Shown here: positions 35,901 through 42,290 of the stretch, piece by piece
Numbering within the stretch: position 1 is the stretch's first letter
How the letters are laid out: each line of letters starts with the position of its first letter
Assembly: GCF_023805255.1 (NCBI RefSeq)
Contig: NZ_JAMSCK010000006.1
Span: forward strand, 62,001 to 126,000
Length of the DNA stretch: 64,000 nucleotides
Reading direction: 5' to 3'
From: Gramella jeungdoensis
Lineage (GTDB): Bacteria; Bacteroidota; Bacteroidia; Flavobacteriales; Flavobacteriaceae
The notes under the pieces: generated by a model
Seen by the model: the letters and a program-made list of their open reading frames with translations, nothing else
Told to the model about the DNA's origin: nothing
The model's database searches: none
Program-made: the position numbers and the translations under genes

Positions 35901-36640
35901 TCAGCTTTTAGGGATATTACCGAATCAAAATCCTTATTCTCGTAATAATCTGGAATATCAGCAGATTTAGGAGCGAACTGTTCTACTCTGGGTCCTTTTA
36001 CGAATGCTACGTTATCCTTATAGGCTGAAACTATATCGTTAGGATTCTCTTCGGAAGTCTTCCTGATAAGCTTGAACAGGGAAACGGGTTTCTCCTCACC
36101 ATCTATAACAAAGGTACCGTTGAAGATCTTGTGACGGCAGTGTTCAGAATTCACCTGAGAGAAACCAAAAACTTCGGAATCTGTCAGTTTTCTTCCAAGC
36201 CTGTCTGCCAATCCCTGCAGATAAGCAACTTCTTCAATATTAAGCGCTAAACCTTCCTGTTGATTGAAAGCTTCTATATCGTCAACTTCTATGATCGGTG
36301 CGGGATTGATATGAATATCGAAGATATCCTGGTCAAGACCATCATATTTTTGAGAGAGCATAGGATCATAATCATGGAAGTGTTCATCTACTCTCAAAAA
36401 CTCTTCAATTCTTATAAGCCCGTGAATTCCCATGTTCTGGGTGATCTCCACGGCATTTGTACTCCATGGAGTAATCATGGCTGCCCGGGGACCAACAAAA
36501 AAATCTGCCAGGGCAGATTTATTTATTTGTTGAGTATTTCCAAAAAGCCAGTTCAATTTTGCGATTTCCTGAGCTGAAAGTTCTGAGTGGGTCTCTACAG
36601 CAAAAACCTTGGTGGTCTGGTTTCCGAAGAAAAGGATCAT
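32978..36640 (-). CDS. purL: Phosphoribosylformylglycinamidine synthase (large, fused type)
   Basis: A 1220-residue FGAM synthase of the large type, with N-terminal, synthetase and glutaminase domains in one chain. Visible motifs: QVNSEHCRHKIFNG, KAETHNFPTTVEPFNGAATG (substrate and ATP site), a second ATP-grasp-like half, and the class I glutaminase Cys at about 1067 in LGVCNGCQLF with MPHLERSTFQW near the C-terminus (His/Glu of the triad). It converts FGAR plus glutamine and ATP to FGAM in the fourth step of purine synthesis. Length is shorter than the 1295-residue E. coli enzyme but normal for Bacteroidota. Single-gene unit. Confidence 0.96.
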   Translation of the reverse strand: MILFFGNQTTKVFAVETHSELSAQEIAKLNWLFGNTQQINKSALADFFVGPRAAMITPWSTNAVEITQNMGIHGLIRIEEFLRVDEHFHDYDPMLSQKYDGLDQDIFDIHINPAPIIEVDDIEAFNQQEGLALNIEEVAYLQGLADRLGRKLTDSEVFGFSQVNSEHCRHKIFNGTFVIDGEEKPVSLFKLIRKTSEENPNDIVSAYKDNVAFVKGPRVEQFAPKSADIPDYYENKDFDSVISLKAETHNFPTTVEPFNGAATGSGGEIRDRLAGGKGSLPLAGTAVYMTSYSRLEKDRKWEKGMKEREWLYQTPMDILIKASNGASDFGNKFGQPLISGSVLTFEHSEHDRALGYDKVIMLAGGVGYGKASQAKKDVPNKGDKIVVLGGENYRIGMGGAAVSSADTGEFSSGIELNAIQRSNPEMQKRAANAVRGMVEAEENPIVSIHDHGAGGHLNCLSELVEEKGGKIDLDALPVGDPTLSAKEIIGNESQERMGLVIGKAEIEKLKRVADRERSPMYEVGDVTGDHRFTFEGIKTGQKPMDLELSDMFGSSPKTVMTDNTVKRDYSKVEYQTSKIHEYLDQVLQLEAVACKDWLTNKVDRCVSGRVAKQQTAGTLQLPLNNCGVMALDYKGKEGVATSVGHSPVSALVDPVAGSKNSIAEALSNIVWAPLEKGLKSVSLSANWMWPCNNEGEDARLYKAVEGVSGFAISLGINVPTGKDSLSMKQRYKDGEVISPGTVIISAAGHCDDITKVVEPVLRKKGGDIYYINLSQDKFKLGGSSFAQILNKVGNEVPTIQNDKKFAETFNSIQGLIKKDLILAGHDVASGGLITTLLEMCFADVDLSADLDLSPLNEKDIVKLLFNENCGIVFQAKDASVEEILNEKKIEFFKIGKVTEGKELKIRNTGANLSFNIPELRDTWFKTSFLLDERQSGIDKATERYHNYKEQPLEFKFPEHFTGKLPEIDTTKPRIKAAIIREKGSNSEREMARAMHLAGFDVKDVHMTDLITGRETLVDIQFIAAVGGFSNSDVLGSAKGWAGAFLYNEKAKKALDDFFARKDTLSLGVCNGCQLFIELGLINPDHDQKPKMLHNESHKFECNFTSVEIQENDSVMLSTLAGSKLGIWAAHGEGKFSFPYEEEKYKIVGKYGYEGYPANPNGSHYNTAILTDDSGRHLVMMPHLERSTFQWNWAYYPKDRKDEVSPWLEGFVNARKWLEKK

Positions 36641-36671
36641 CTATTATGTTTTGTGTTGTTTTTGAAAGGCA

Positions 36672-36679
36672 CAAATTTA
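36672..36679 (-). promoter_or_regulatory. -7 element of the purL promoter
   Basis: Minus-strand TAAATTTG, exact TAnnTTTG, about 30 bases upstream of the purL start. The -33 region is weak (TTAT in place of TTTG). Confidence 0.5.
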
Positions 36680-36777
36680 TGATTTTTTCTTGGCTAGAAT
36701 AAATAATTTAAGAAAGTTATATTCCAAATCATGTGGATATTCTTTATCTTGATACAATCAATCAAAAACTTCTCATC

Positions 36778-37344
36778 ATGCTAATCAAAAGCGGTTCTTT
36801 CGTATTAATTTTTCTTGCTTTCCTTGGAACAAATTCATGTTCTATGGTTGGTGATGTTGGTAATAATCAAGGTGAATTGGTAGACGTGCGTATTAATCAT
36901 TACAGGCAGACAGGAATAGGTGAAGCTCTTCATCTCGTTTACCTTATGCAGGAAGGGGAAGGCATTGGCAGTGAAAACTGGAGTTATTTGTATGAAGGAA
37001 TAGAAGGCTTTGATTTTGAGTTAGGCTATATTTACGATTTGAAAGCAAGGAAAGTAAAGGTGGAAGATCCTCCCATGGATGGTTCTTCAATAAAATATAT
37101 ACTCGTAAACGTAAGGTCTAAGAAGAAGGTATCTGAAGATGAGACTTTTGAGATCAAATTAAAGTGGGGTGGAAGCAATTTTGTTACCGGTTCAAATAAT
37201 AATTTTTACCTGCTGGATGAATATGAAATTATTTGTTCTGATCTATGCGAGGAATTCAGCCAAATACTTCAGGATAGGGATGAAGTAAGAGGCACTTTTG
37301 TTCATGGAGATAGCGAGACCTTAAAACTAATTTCAATACTGTAA
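36778..37344 (+). CDS. Hypothetical lipoprotein
   Basis: A 188-residue protein from the ATG at 36778. A GTG 45 bases upstream would lengthen it but would push the signal peptide away from the N-terminus. Lipobox TNSC puts the lipid Cys at about residue 21. The mature part is beta-rich and acidic, with an unpaired Cys pair late in the chain (ICSDLCEEF). I recognise no family. It stands alone between divergent purL and the convergent RNA methyltransferase gene, with a REP-like inverted repeat acting as probable terminator. Confidence 0.75.
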   Translation: MLIKSGSFVLIFLAFLGTNSCSMVGDVGNNQGELVDVRINHYRQTGIGEALHLVYLMQEGEGIGSENWSYLYEGIEGFDFELGYIYDLKARKVKVEDPPMDGSSIKYILVNVRSKKKVSEDETFEIKLKWGGSNFVTGSNNNFYLLDEYEIICSDLCEEFSQILQDRDEVRGTFVHGDSETLKLISIL

Positions 37345-37346
37345 AT

Positions 37347-37474
37347 AGAGGTTGGCTAAAAAGTAGTTCCAGGTGTCATTACGAACGAAGTGAAGTAATC
37401 TCTCTTTTGCTTACCAAACATGAGATTGCTTCGTGCCTCGCAATGACAGTTCCAAGACTTTTAAGCTAGCCTCT
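37347..37474. repeat. REP/MITE-like imperfect inverted repeat
   Basis: About 128 bp forming one long hairpin: outer arms AGAGGTTGGCT / AGCTAGCCTCT and inner arms GTGTCATTACGAACGAAG... / ...CTTCGTGCCTCGCAATGACA. The core GTCATTnCGAnnnACGAAGnnAATCTC is a type of repeat spread through many bacterial genomes (established knowledge from memory). It lies between convergent genes and probably also terminates transcription. Confidence 0.75.
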
Positions 37475-37476
37475 TT

Positions 37477-38688
37477 TTATTCCTTTTCTAGCAACGCCAT
37501 ATAAAAGCCGTCATAACCACTTTCACTTGAAAGGATGGTCTTTTCCTTTTTTAACCTGAATTTTGCACCTTCTTCAGTTTTCAGGAATTTCTGTACCTGT
37601 TGCTGATTTTCTGACGGCAGAATAGAGCAGGTGGCATACACAAGTTGCCCTCCTTTTTTTAATATCTGCGAATATTTCTGAAGAATATCAAGCTGGGTAT
37701 TTCTAATATTTTCAATGAACTCCGGCTGCAACTTCCATTTTGCATCCGGGTTCCGGCTTAAAACACCCAATCCGCTGCAAGGAGCATCTATAAGCACCCT
37801 GTCTGCCGTATTATACAGTTTCTTAATGACCTTTGTGGAGTCTATGCTCCTTGTATCTATATTATGCGCACCGGCACGTTTAGCCCTGCGCTTTAGCTCT
37901 TTAAGTTTATTTCCATAGATATCCAGGGCTATGATCTGGCCCTTGTTTTCCATTAAGGCTGCCAGGTGCAAAGTTTTTCCACCGGCGCCTGCACAGGTGT
38001 CCACCACCCTCATTCCGGGTTCAACGTTAAGGAATTCAGCGACTCTTTGTGAGCTCGCGTCCTGAACTTCAAATAAACCATCCTTAAAAGCCTTTGTTCG
38101 GAAAATATTGGCCCGTTCCTTTAATTCCAGGGCTTCCGGATAGTTTCTAAGGTTTGAGGTTTCTATACCTTCTTCCTTCAGAATTTCTGCAAGTTTCTGG
38201 GGAGTGGTTTTGAGTTTATTGGCCCTTATAACCACCGGCGCCTGATTATTAAGCGAATGAAGCTCTTTGGTCCAGGTTTTATCTCCAAGTTCTCTTGATC
38301 CAAGTTCATCCAGCCAGTCTGGCACAGATTCCCGGTACTTTCTTATTTTGCTCAGCTCATCAAACTTCCCTTTGATCCGTCTAACTGGTGTGCCTTCAAA
38401 TTGCGGCCAGTCTGGTAATTTTATGCCACGCAGCACACACCATACCGAGAAAACCCTGAAAAGATCTTCTCTCGAGAACGGTTCTTTTACCTCTGCAATC
38501 TCAGCGTACAGTCTTTTCCATCTCACAATATCGTATGTGGTTTCCGCAATGAAACTTCTATCCCTGGAACCCCAGCGTTTATCTCTTTTCAGGGTCTTTT
38601 CGATTACCTTATCGGCATAGTTTCCCACATTAAAAATTTCGGCAAGAGCATCGATAGTGGCGAAAACAAGATTTCTGTGTAGGCGCAT
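37477..38688 (-). CDS. RsmB/NOP2-family RNA (cytosine-5) methyltransferase
   Basis: A 403-residue protein. An N-terminal ~150-residue RNA-binding (NusB-like/N1) region precedes the SAM-dependent Rossmann domain: DTCAGAGGKTLHLAAL (SAM site, about 235), DIYGNKLKEL, DAPCSGLGVLSRNPD (motif IV, Cys about 305) and YATCSILPSEN (motif VI, catalytic Cys about 354). Both catalytic cysteines are present. The family makes 5-methylcytosine in rRNA or tRNA; the exact site (for example C967 of 16S rRNA for RsmB) is not certain. Confidence 0.93.
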   Translation of the reverse strand: MRLHRNLVFATIDALAEIFNVGNYADKVIEKTLKRDKRWGSRDRSFIAETTYDIVRWKRLYAEIAEVKEPFSREDLFRVFSVWCVLRGIKLPDWPQFEGTPVRRIKGKFDELSKIRKYRESVPDWLDELGSRELGDKTWTKELHSLNNQAPVVIRANKLKTTPQKLAEILKEEGIETSNLRNYPEALELKERANIFRTKAFKDGLFEVQDASSQRVAEFLNVEPGMRVVDTCAGAGGKTLHLAALMENKGQIIALDIYGNKLKELKRRAKRAGAHNIDTRSIDSTKVIKKLYNTADRVLIDAPCSGLGVLSRNPDAKWKLQPEFIENIRNTQLDILQKYSQILKKGGQLVYATCSILPSENQQQVQKFLKTEEGAKFRLKKEKTILSSESGYDGFYMALLEKE

Positions 38689-38737
38689 AAATTTCCTTTA
38701 AAGCGGCAAAGTTACGGTTTTTTGAACGGGAAAAATT

Positions 38738-38745
38738 TATATTTG
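38738..38745 (+). promoter_or_regulatory. -7 element for the YCF48-like lipoprotein gene
   Basis: TATATTTG, exact match to TAnnTTTG, 16 bases before the ATG at 38761; no good -33 box at normal spacing. It supports the 38761 start over the upstream in-frame codon at 38722. Confidence 0.45.
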
Positions 38746-38760
38746 ATGCAAATTCCGAAT

Positions 38761-39828
38761 ATGAAAAGATTAAGCTTTATACTGATTTTACTGGTTTTTT
38801 CCTGCAAAAATGATCCGAAGAATAATGGATCAGGAAATATTGAAAAATCTGAACCAAAATATTTTGAATCTGTTGAAACTGAGGTGATCCTTAAAGATGA
38901 TTCATTAAGTGTGCGCGCGATCGAAGTAATAGGGGAGAACCTCGCATTTGCCGGGAACAATGGTAAATACGGTCTTTACAATTCGGCCAGCAACAGCTGG
39001 AAAACGAATACGCAGAAATTTGACAGTATCGTTCCTGAATTCAGGGCGGTAGCCAGCACGGCTAATGACTTTTTCATGTTAAGTGTTGGAAATCCTGCAT
39101 TATTATATAAAACCGGAGAATCCGGAAAAATGGAGCTTGTTTATAAGGAAGAAAATGAGAAAGTATTTTATGATGCAATAGCTTTCTGGAACGATAAAGA
39201 AGGAATTGCTATGGGCGATCCTACCGGTGGATGTATCTCTATCATCATTACGAGGAATGGCGGACAAAGCTGGACTAAACTTGATTGTGATAAACTACCT
39301 GCTGCTGCCGATGGAGAAGCCGCTTTTGCCGCGAGTAATTCGAATATAGCCATAGAAGGAAATAAAACCTGGATTCTTACAGGAGGTGTGAAATCAAGGA
39401 TACTTTTCTCTCCAGACAAAGGAAAAACCTGGGAGGTCTTTGATACACCTTTGTTGCAGGGTAAACCTACAACCGGTGGGTACAGCCTGGATTTTTATGA
39501 TGAAAATAACGGAATTATAATCGGAGGAGATTATACCAATCCCGAGGGGAATTCAGGAAATAAAGCGGTGACCAGCGATGGTGGTAAAACCTGGAAGCTG
39601 GTTTCTGAAGGTAAAGATCCGGGGTATAAGAGTAGTGTGAGATATGTGCCAAATTCACAGGCTGAACAGGTAGTAGCCACAGGATTCACCGGAATAGATT
39701 ACAGTAAAGATGGGGGAGAAACCTGGCAGAAACTCTCGGAGGAAGGATTTTATACTTTGAGGTTCGTGAACGATTCGGTTGCCTATGCCGCCGGAAAGAA
39801 CAGGATCGCAAAACTGATATTCCACTAA
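38761..39828 (+). CDS. YCF48/BNR-repeat lipoprotein
   Basis: A 355-residue lipoprotein (lipobox VFSC, Cys16) from the ATG at 38761. BNR/Asp-box motifs recur: TRNGGQSW, SPDKGKTW, TSDGGKTW and SKDGGETW, spaced ~50-70 residues, giving a beta-propeller like the YCF48/Hcf136 photosystem-assembly family, though the family is broad. Often called oxidoreductase in databases without supporting motifs; none is seen here. Outer-membrane or periplasmic location is inferred. Related in fold to the large BNR protein at 9928-13227. Confidence 0.87.
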   Translation: MKRLSFILILLVFSCKNDPKNNGSGNIEKSEPKYFESVETEVILKDDSLSVRAIEVIGENLAFAGNNGKYGLYNSASNSWKTNTQKFDSIVPEFRAVASTANDFFMLSVGNPALLYKTGESGKMELVYKEENEKVFYDAIAFWNDKEGIAMGDPTGGCISIIITRNGGQSWTKLDCDKLPAAADGEAAFAASNSNIAIEGNKTWILTGGVKSRILFSPDKGKTWEVFDTPLLQGKPTTGGYSLDFYDENNGIIIGGDYTNPEGNSGNKAVTSDGGKTWKLVSEGKDPGYKSSVRYVPNSQAEQVVATGFTGIDYSKDGGETWQKLSEEGFYTLRFVNDSVAYAAGKNRIAKLIFH

Positions 39829-39833
39829 AAAGA

Positions 39834-39868
39834 AATAATCCGACAGATTCAGAACCTGCCGGATTATT
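39834..39868. terminator. Bidirectional terminator
   Basis: AATAATCCG / CGGATTATT stem, extended by CAG/CTG after one mismatch, between convergent genes ending at 39828 and 39909. Confidence 0.8.
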
Positions 39869-39908
39869 AACTACTAACTAACCAAAAAACTAAATATGAA
39901 TAGCAAAA

Positions 39909-40361
39909 CTACTCACTGCTTTCATTTCCTTTACGTTCCTTTTTAGAACGGTATTCTTTTATAAGCTTTTTATGGAATTCATCTTCCAATTTGTGTAGCT
40001 TGATTATATCTTTAGCTGATATGATCTCCCTGAGATCCCTAAACAGCTCCTTTTTGATTTTATACTCCTCATTTTCTACAGCAAGGAATTCATTTAGAAG
40101 TTCATTGGCTTCTGCCTCGTTAATGCACTCCACATTTTCAAGGTCTATATGTTCCCGCTTGTGTAACTCATACCTGGCTTTCTCATACCTATTATAGATA
40201 GGCCAGAATTTCTCAGCTACTTTATCGGTAAAATTAAGTTCCTGGGTAAAAAATGCCACTTTAAGAGCTTTTATGCGCTCCCATTTTTCACTGTCAGAAT
40301 CCTGTGCAATGGCACTGGATGCAGAGAAAAGAACAAAAAATATCAATACTAATTTTTTCAT
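39909..40361 (-). CDS. Spy/CpxP-like periplasmic protein of the ECF sigma operon
   Basis: A 150-residue protein with a signal peptide ending AIAQ (about residue 19). The mature part is all-helical and highly charged, with repeats of Lys/Glu and an LNFTDKVAEKFWPIYNRYE segment typical of Bacteroidota sensor-of-ECF/Spy-like proteins. Third gene of the sigma operon, three bases after the membrane protein gene. Its role may be to sense envelope stress or bind unfolded proteins or metals; this is by analogy only. Confidence 0.8.
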   Translation of the reverse strand: MKKLVLIFFVLFSASSAIAQDSDSEKWERIKALKVAFFTQELNFTDKVAEKFWPIYNRYEKARYELHKREHIDLENVECINEAEANELLNEFLAVENEEYKIKKELFRDLREIISAKDIIKLHKLEDEFHKKLIKEYRSKKERKGNESSE

Positions 40362-40364
40362 AAT

Positions 40365-40898
40365 CTATTCTAAAATATAGGTAGGGTCCTCAATATTTTC
40401 ATCAAGATAGTCGAAAACTGCTTCTGAATTTACACTATAGAAATCTGAATCATCAATAAGCTTACCGTCTTTCAGGATCAGGTCAGAATAGTCGGATGTA
40501 TTCAATTCAATAAAGCCCATTTCGTAGCCTTCGTCTATATAGTTTTCCATTGCCGAAATTTCAATGTCATCCCAGCCTAATGGTTGATCAGATTCAGTTT
40601 GAAAGAAGTTCCCCAGCATAAGAATAAATATAGCTGCAACAGCGGCGGCATAGAAAAGATATTCTTTTTTAAACAGACTGATTACGCGTGGTCGCTCATC
40701 GACAGTTCTCTTAAGGATCTTTTCATCCAATCTTTCAAAATATCCGTCAGGCACACTAAATCCGCTTTCTTTAACAGGAAGTTTTACCGCTTCCTGCTCC
40801 TGGAGCCTGCGCATCATTCTTTCTTCAAAATTCTCAAAATAATCCTGAGGAGCTTTGAAGCCAGAATTTTTAGAATATTCAGATCTATTGGTTTTCAT
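40365..40898 (-). CDS. Single-span membrane protein, probable anti-sigma-type partner
   Basis: A 177-residue protein: an N-terminal cytoplasmic part of ~85 residues with a repeated APQDYFENFEERMMRRLQ / VPDGYFERLDEKILKRT motif, one transmembrane helix at about 88-107 (YLFYAAAVAAIFILMLGNFF) and an acidic external tail. It lies 31 bases downstream of the ECF sigma gene, the usual place of an anti-sigma factor. No zinc anti-sigma motif (H-x3-C-x2-C) is present, so the mode of binding, if any, would differ. Confidence 0.78.
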   Translation of the reverse strand: MKTNRSEYSKNSGFKAPQDYFENFEERMMRRLQEQEAVKLPVKESGFSVPDGYFERLDEKILKRTVDERPRVISLFKKEYLFYAAAVAAIFILMLGNFFQTESDQPLGWDDIEISAMENYIDEGYEMGFIELNTSDYSDLILKDGKLIDDSDFYSVNSEAVFDYLDENIEDPTYILE

Positions 40899-40929
40899 CG
40901 TTTCTTTGACTATAGATTTTCCTAATGGT

Positions 40930-41475
40930 TTAATTTGTTTTTAAATATTCTTCAATTTTTTTAACCGCGTGATGATAAGATGCCTTTAATGCCCCTTCAC
41001 TGGTATTCAAAATCTCTGCCATTTCCCTGTATTTTAATTCCTGGAAATATTTCATATTGAAAACCTGTTGCTGTTTGTCCGGTAGTGTGGCAATAGCTTT
41101 CTGTAATTTTAACTGGATCTCATTTCCCTCAAAATATACATCGCTCTCCAAATTGTCTATTATCTGGTTCTGAAGTTCTTCAGATGTTATCTTGAGCCTC
41201 CGGGCTTTTTTATTTAGGAAAGTAATGGATTCGTTTGTAGCTATGCGATACATCCAGCTGTATAATTTACTGTCTCCCTTGAACTGATCTATATTTCGAA
41301 AAACCTTAAGAAAGGTATTTTGAAGTACATCATCTGTATCGTCATGATCTTTTATAATGTTCCTGATATGCCAGTAAAGGCGTTCCTTATATAAGGCTAT
41401 GAGTTCCCTGAAGGCTTCCTGAGAAGAGGAGCTGTCCTTTAAGCGTTCTACAAATTGATCTTCGGAGTATTGCAA
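40930..41475 (-). CDS. ECF-type RNA polymerase sigma factor
   Basis: A 181-residue sigma-70 family protein. Region 2: DTDDVLQNTFLKVFRNIDQF and KLYSWMYRIATNESITFLNK (about 45-80). Region 4: LPDKQQQVFNMKYFQELKYREMAEI followed by the helix-turn-helix SEGALKASYHHAVKKIEEYL (about 115-178). There is no region 1.1 or 3, so it is an ECF sigma. First gene of a three-gene operon (sigma, membrane protein, Spy-like protein), with a well-matching housekeeping-type promoter upstream. Target genes cannot be inferred. Confidence 0.93.
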   Translation of the reverse strand: MQYSEDQFVERLKDSSSSQEAFRELIALYKERLYWHIRNIIKDHDDTDDVLQNTFLKVFRNIDQFKGDSKLYSWMYRIATNESITFLNKKARRLKITSEELQNQIIDNLESDVYFEGNEIQLKLQKAIATLPDKQQQVFNMKYFQELKYREMAEILNTSEGALKASYHHAVKKIEEYLKTN

Positions 41476-41509
41476 GATTCAGAGATTAGTACTTATAATA
41501 TTGGCCGGA

Positions 41510-41538
41510 TAAAGGTATTGAAAAGCTTAAAGCTTCAA
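41510..41538 (-). promoter_or_regulatory. Promoter of the ECF sigma operon
   Basis: Minus-strand TTG (plus 41536-41538), 18 bases, TACCTTTA (plus 41510-41517), one mismatch from TAnnTTTG. Predicted start about 30 bases before the sigma ATG. Confidence 0.6.
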
Positions 41539-41601
41539 AAAGGAAAATTTTCAATTCATTTTTGTAAGAAAAAGACTTCTAATTAGCACACTTGAGTCGA
41601 T

Positions 41602-41633
41602 AAAATGCTTTTTTAGCTGATAAAAAGCATTTT
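41602..41633. terminator. Hairpin terminator-like element
   Basis: 12-bp stem AAAATGCTTTTT / AAAAAGCATTTT followed by further T on the plus strand. It lies between divergent genes with no obvious gene of its own to terminate. Confidence 0.6.
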
Positions 41634-41637
41634 TTTC

Positions 41638-41667
41638 TTGTTTGAATTAAAGATTCTTGTATCTTTA
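41638..41667 (+). promoter_or_regulatory. Candidate promoter of a possible small RNA
   Basis: TTG at 41638-41640, 19 bases, TATCTTTA at 41660-41667 (seven of eight to TAnnTTTG). Confidence 0.4.
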
Positions 41668-41673
41668 TCCCAA

Positions 41674-41797
41674 CAAAACGATTTATTCTTTTTTTGCCCC
41701 AAAAAATCGAATTAGATCTCATTGTTTCCATTTGCCCCAAAGTGGAAATAATTTTTAATAAAAAATGGATGATACCTACTTTTATCATCCATTTTTT
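41674..41797 (+). ncRNA. Candidate small RNA with three hairpins
   Basis: Predicted from a promoter at 41638-41667 and a strong terminator hairpin at 41760-41797 (15-bp perfect stem AAAAAATGGATGATA / TATCATCCATTTTTT). Within it, CGATTT/AAATCG (41679-41709) and TTTCCA/TGGAAA (41725-41748) form two further stems. Each has the direct repeat TTTGCCCCAAA (41693-41703 and 41731-41741) in its loop. The region lacks convincing coding potential. Expression in either direction, or as a leader or attenuator, cannot be excluded. Confidence 0.35.
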
Positions 41798-41810
41798 TAT
41801 TCTCATTTAT

Positions 41811-41852
41811 TTGACGATTCTTTAAGATATATGTAATTTTCGACTCGAAAAT
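41811..41852 (+). promoter_or_regulatory. Promoter with overlapping palindrome before the small secreted protein gene
   Basis: TTG (41811-41813), 20 bases, TAATTTTC (41834-41841). The inverted repeat ATTTTCG-ACT-CGAAAAT (41836-41852) covers the -7 box and start site, a typical operator position. Confidence 0.45.
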
Positions 41853-41871
41853 ATCTAAAATCGAAATATAT

Positions 41872-42237
41872 ATGAGAATCAGAAACTTTCTTTCAATTTT
41901 TTTCATTCTTAGCTTTGCTTTACCGTCCTTAGCACAACCCGATACGAATAGGGTTGATCCAGGTGAAGTTCTAATTATCCATGAACCCGAGAATTATGGT
42001 TATTCCCATGTGAATTTTCCACGTGCTAATTTCATTATTAAAGCAGGAGGGAGGCCCGACTTTAAGCTTCTTAAGGGAGTTAAGGTTGAAGTAACAGAAG
42101 TTGAAACGAGGAAAAATGGGGAATCAAAAGTAATCCTTAGGAGAGTTGATGGAGAAAAATTCTTCGGGAAATTTCCTGCAATAAGCGCGAACTATGAAAA
42201 GGCTTTGAAGTCAGGAGAGCTTAAGAAAGTAAAATAA
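41872..42237 (+). CDS. Small secreted protein of unknown function
   Basis: A 121-residue protein with a signal peptide ending SLAQ (about residue 21). The mature ~100 residues are basic and predicted beta-rich (HVNFPRANFIIKAGGRPDF, VKVEVTEVETRKNGESKVIL). No Cys is present. I do not recognise the family. It stands alone between the hairpin-rich region and a terminator, with a palindrome on its promoter suggesting specific regulation. Confidence 0.75.
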   Translation: MRIRNFLSIFFILSFALPSLAQPDTNRVDPGEVLIIHEPENYGYSHVNFPRANFIIKAGGRPDFKLLKGVKVEVTEVETRKNGESKVILRRVDGEKFFGKFPAISANYEKALKSGELKKVK

Positions 42238-42259
42238 TAATCAATATTATACTTAAAAA

Positions 42260-42285
42260 AATAAAGGCCGATTTCGGCCTTTATT
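42260..42285. terminator. Bidirectional terminator
   Basis: Perfect 11-bp stem AATAAAGGCCG / CGGCCTTTATT around ATTT, between the convergent genes ending at 42237 and 42291. Confidence 0.92.
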
Positions 42286-42290
42286 TAGTT

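Noticed and set aside
36733-36777. GTG start for the hypothetical lipoprotein
   Set aside because: Would put 15 residues before a normal lipoprotein signal peptide.
37347-37474. CRISPR repeat
   Set aside because: A single inverted pair without spaced direct repeats; it is a REP-like hairpin.
41579-41806. Minus-strand 75-residue ORF in the intergenic region
   Set aside because: Runs through both terminator-type hairpins and has poor composition; more likely chance in AT-rich DNA.
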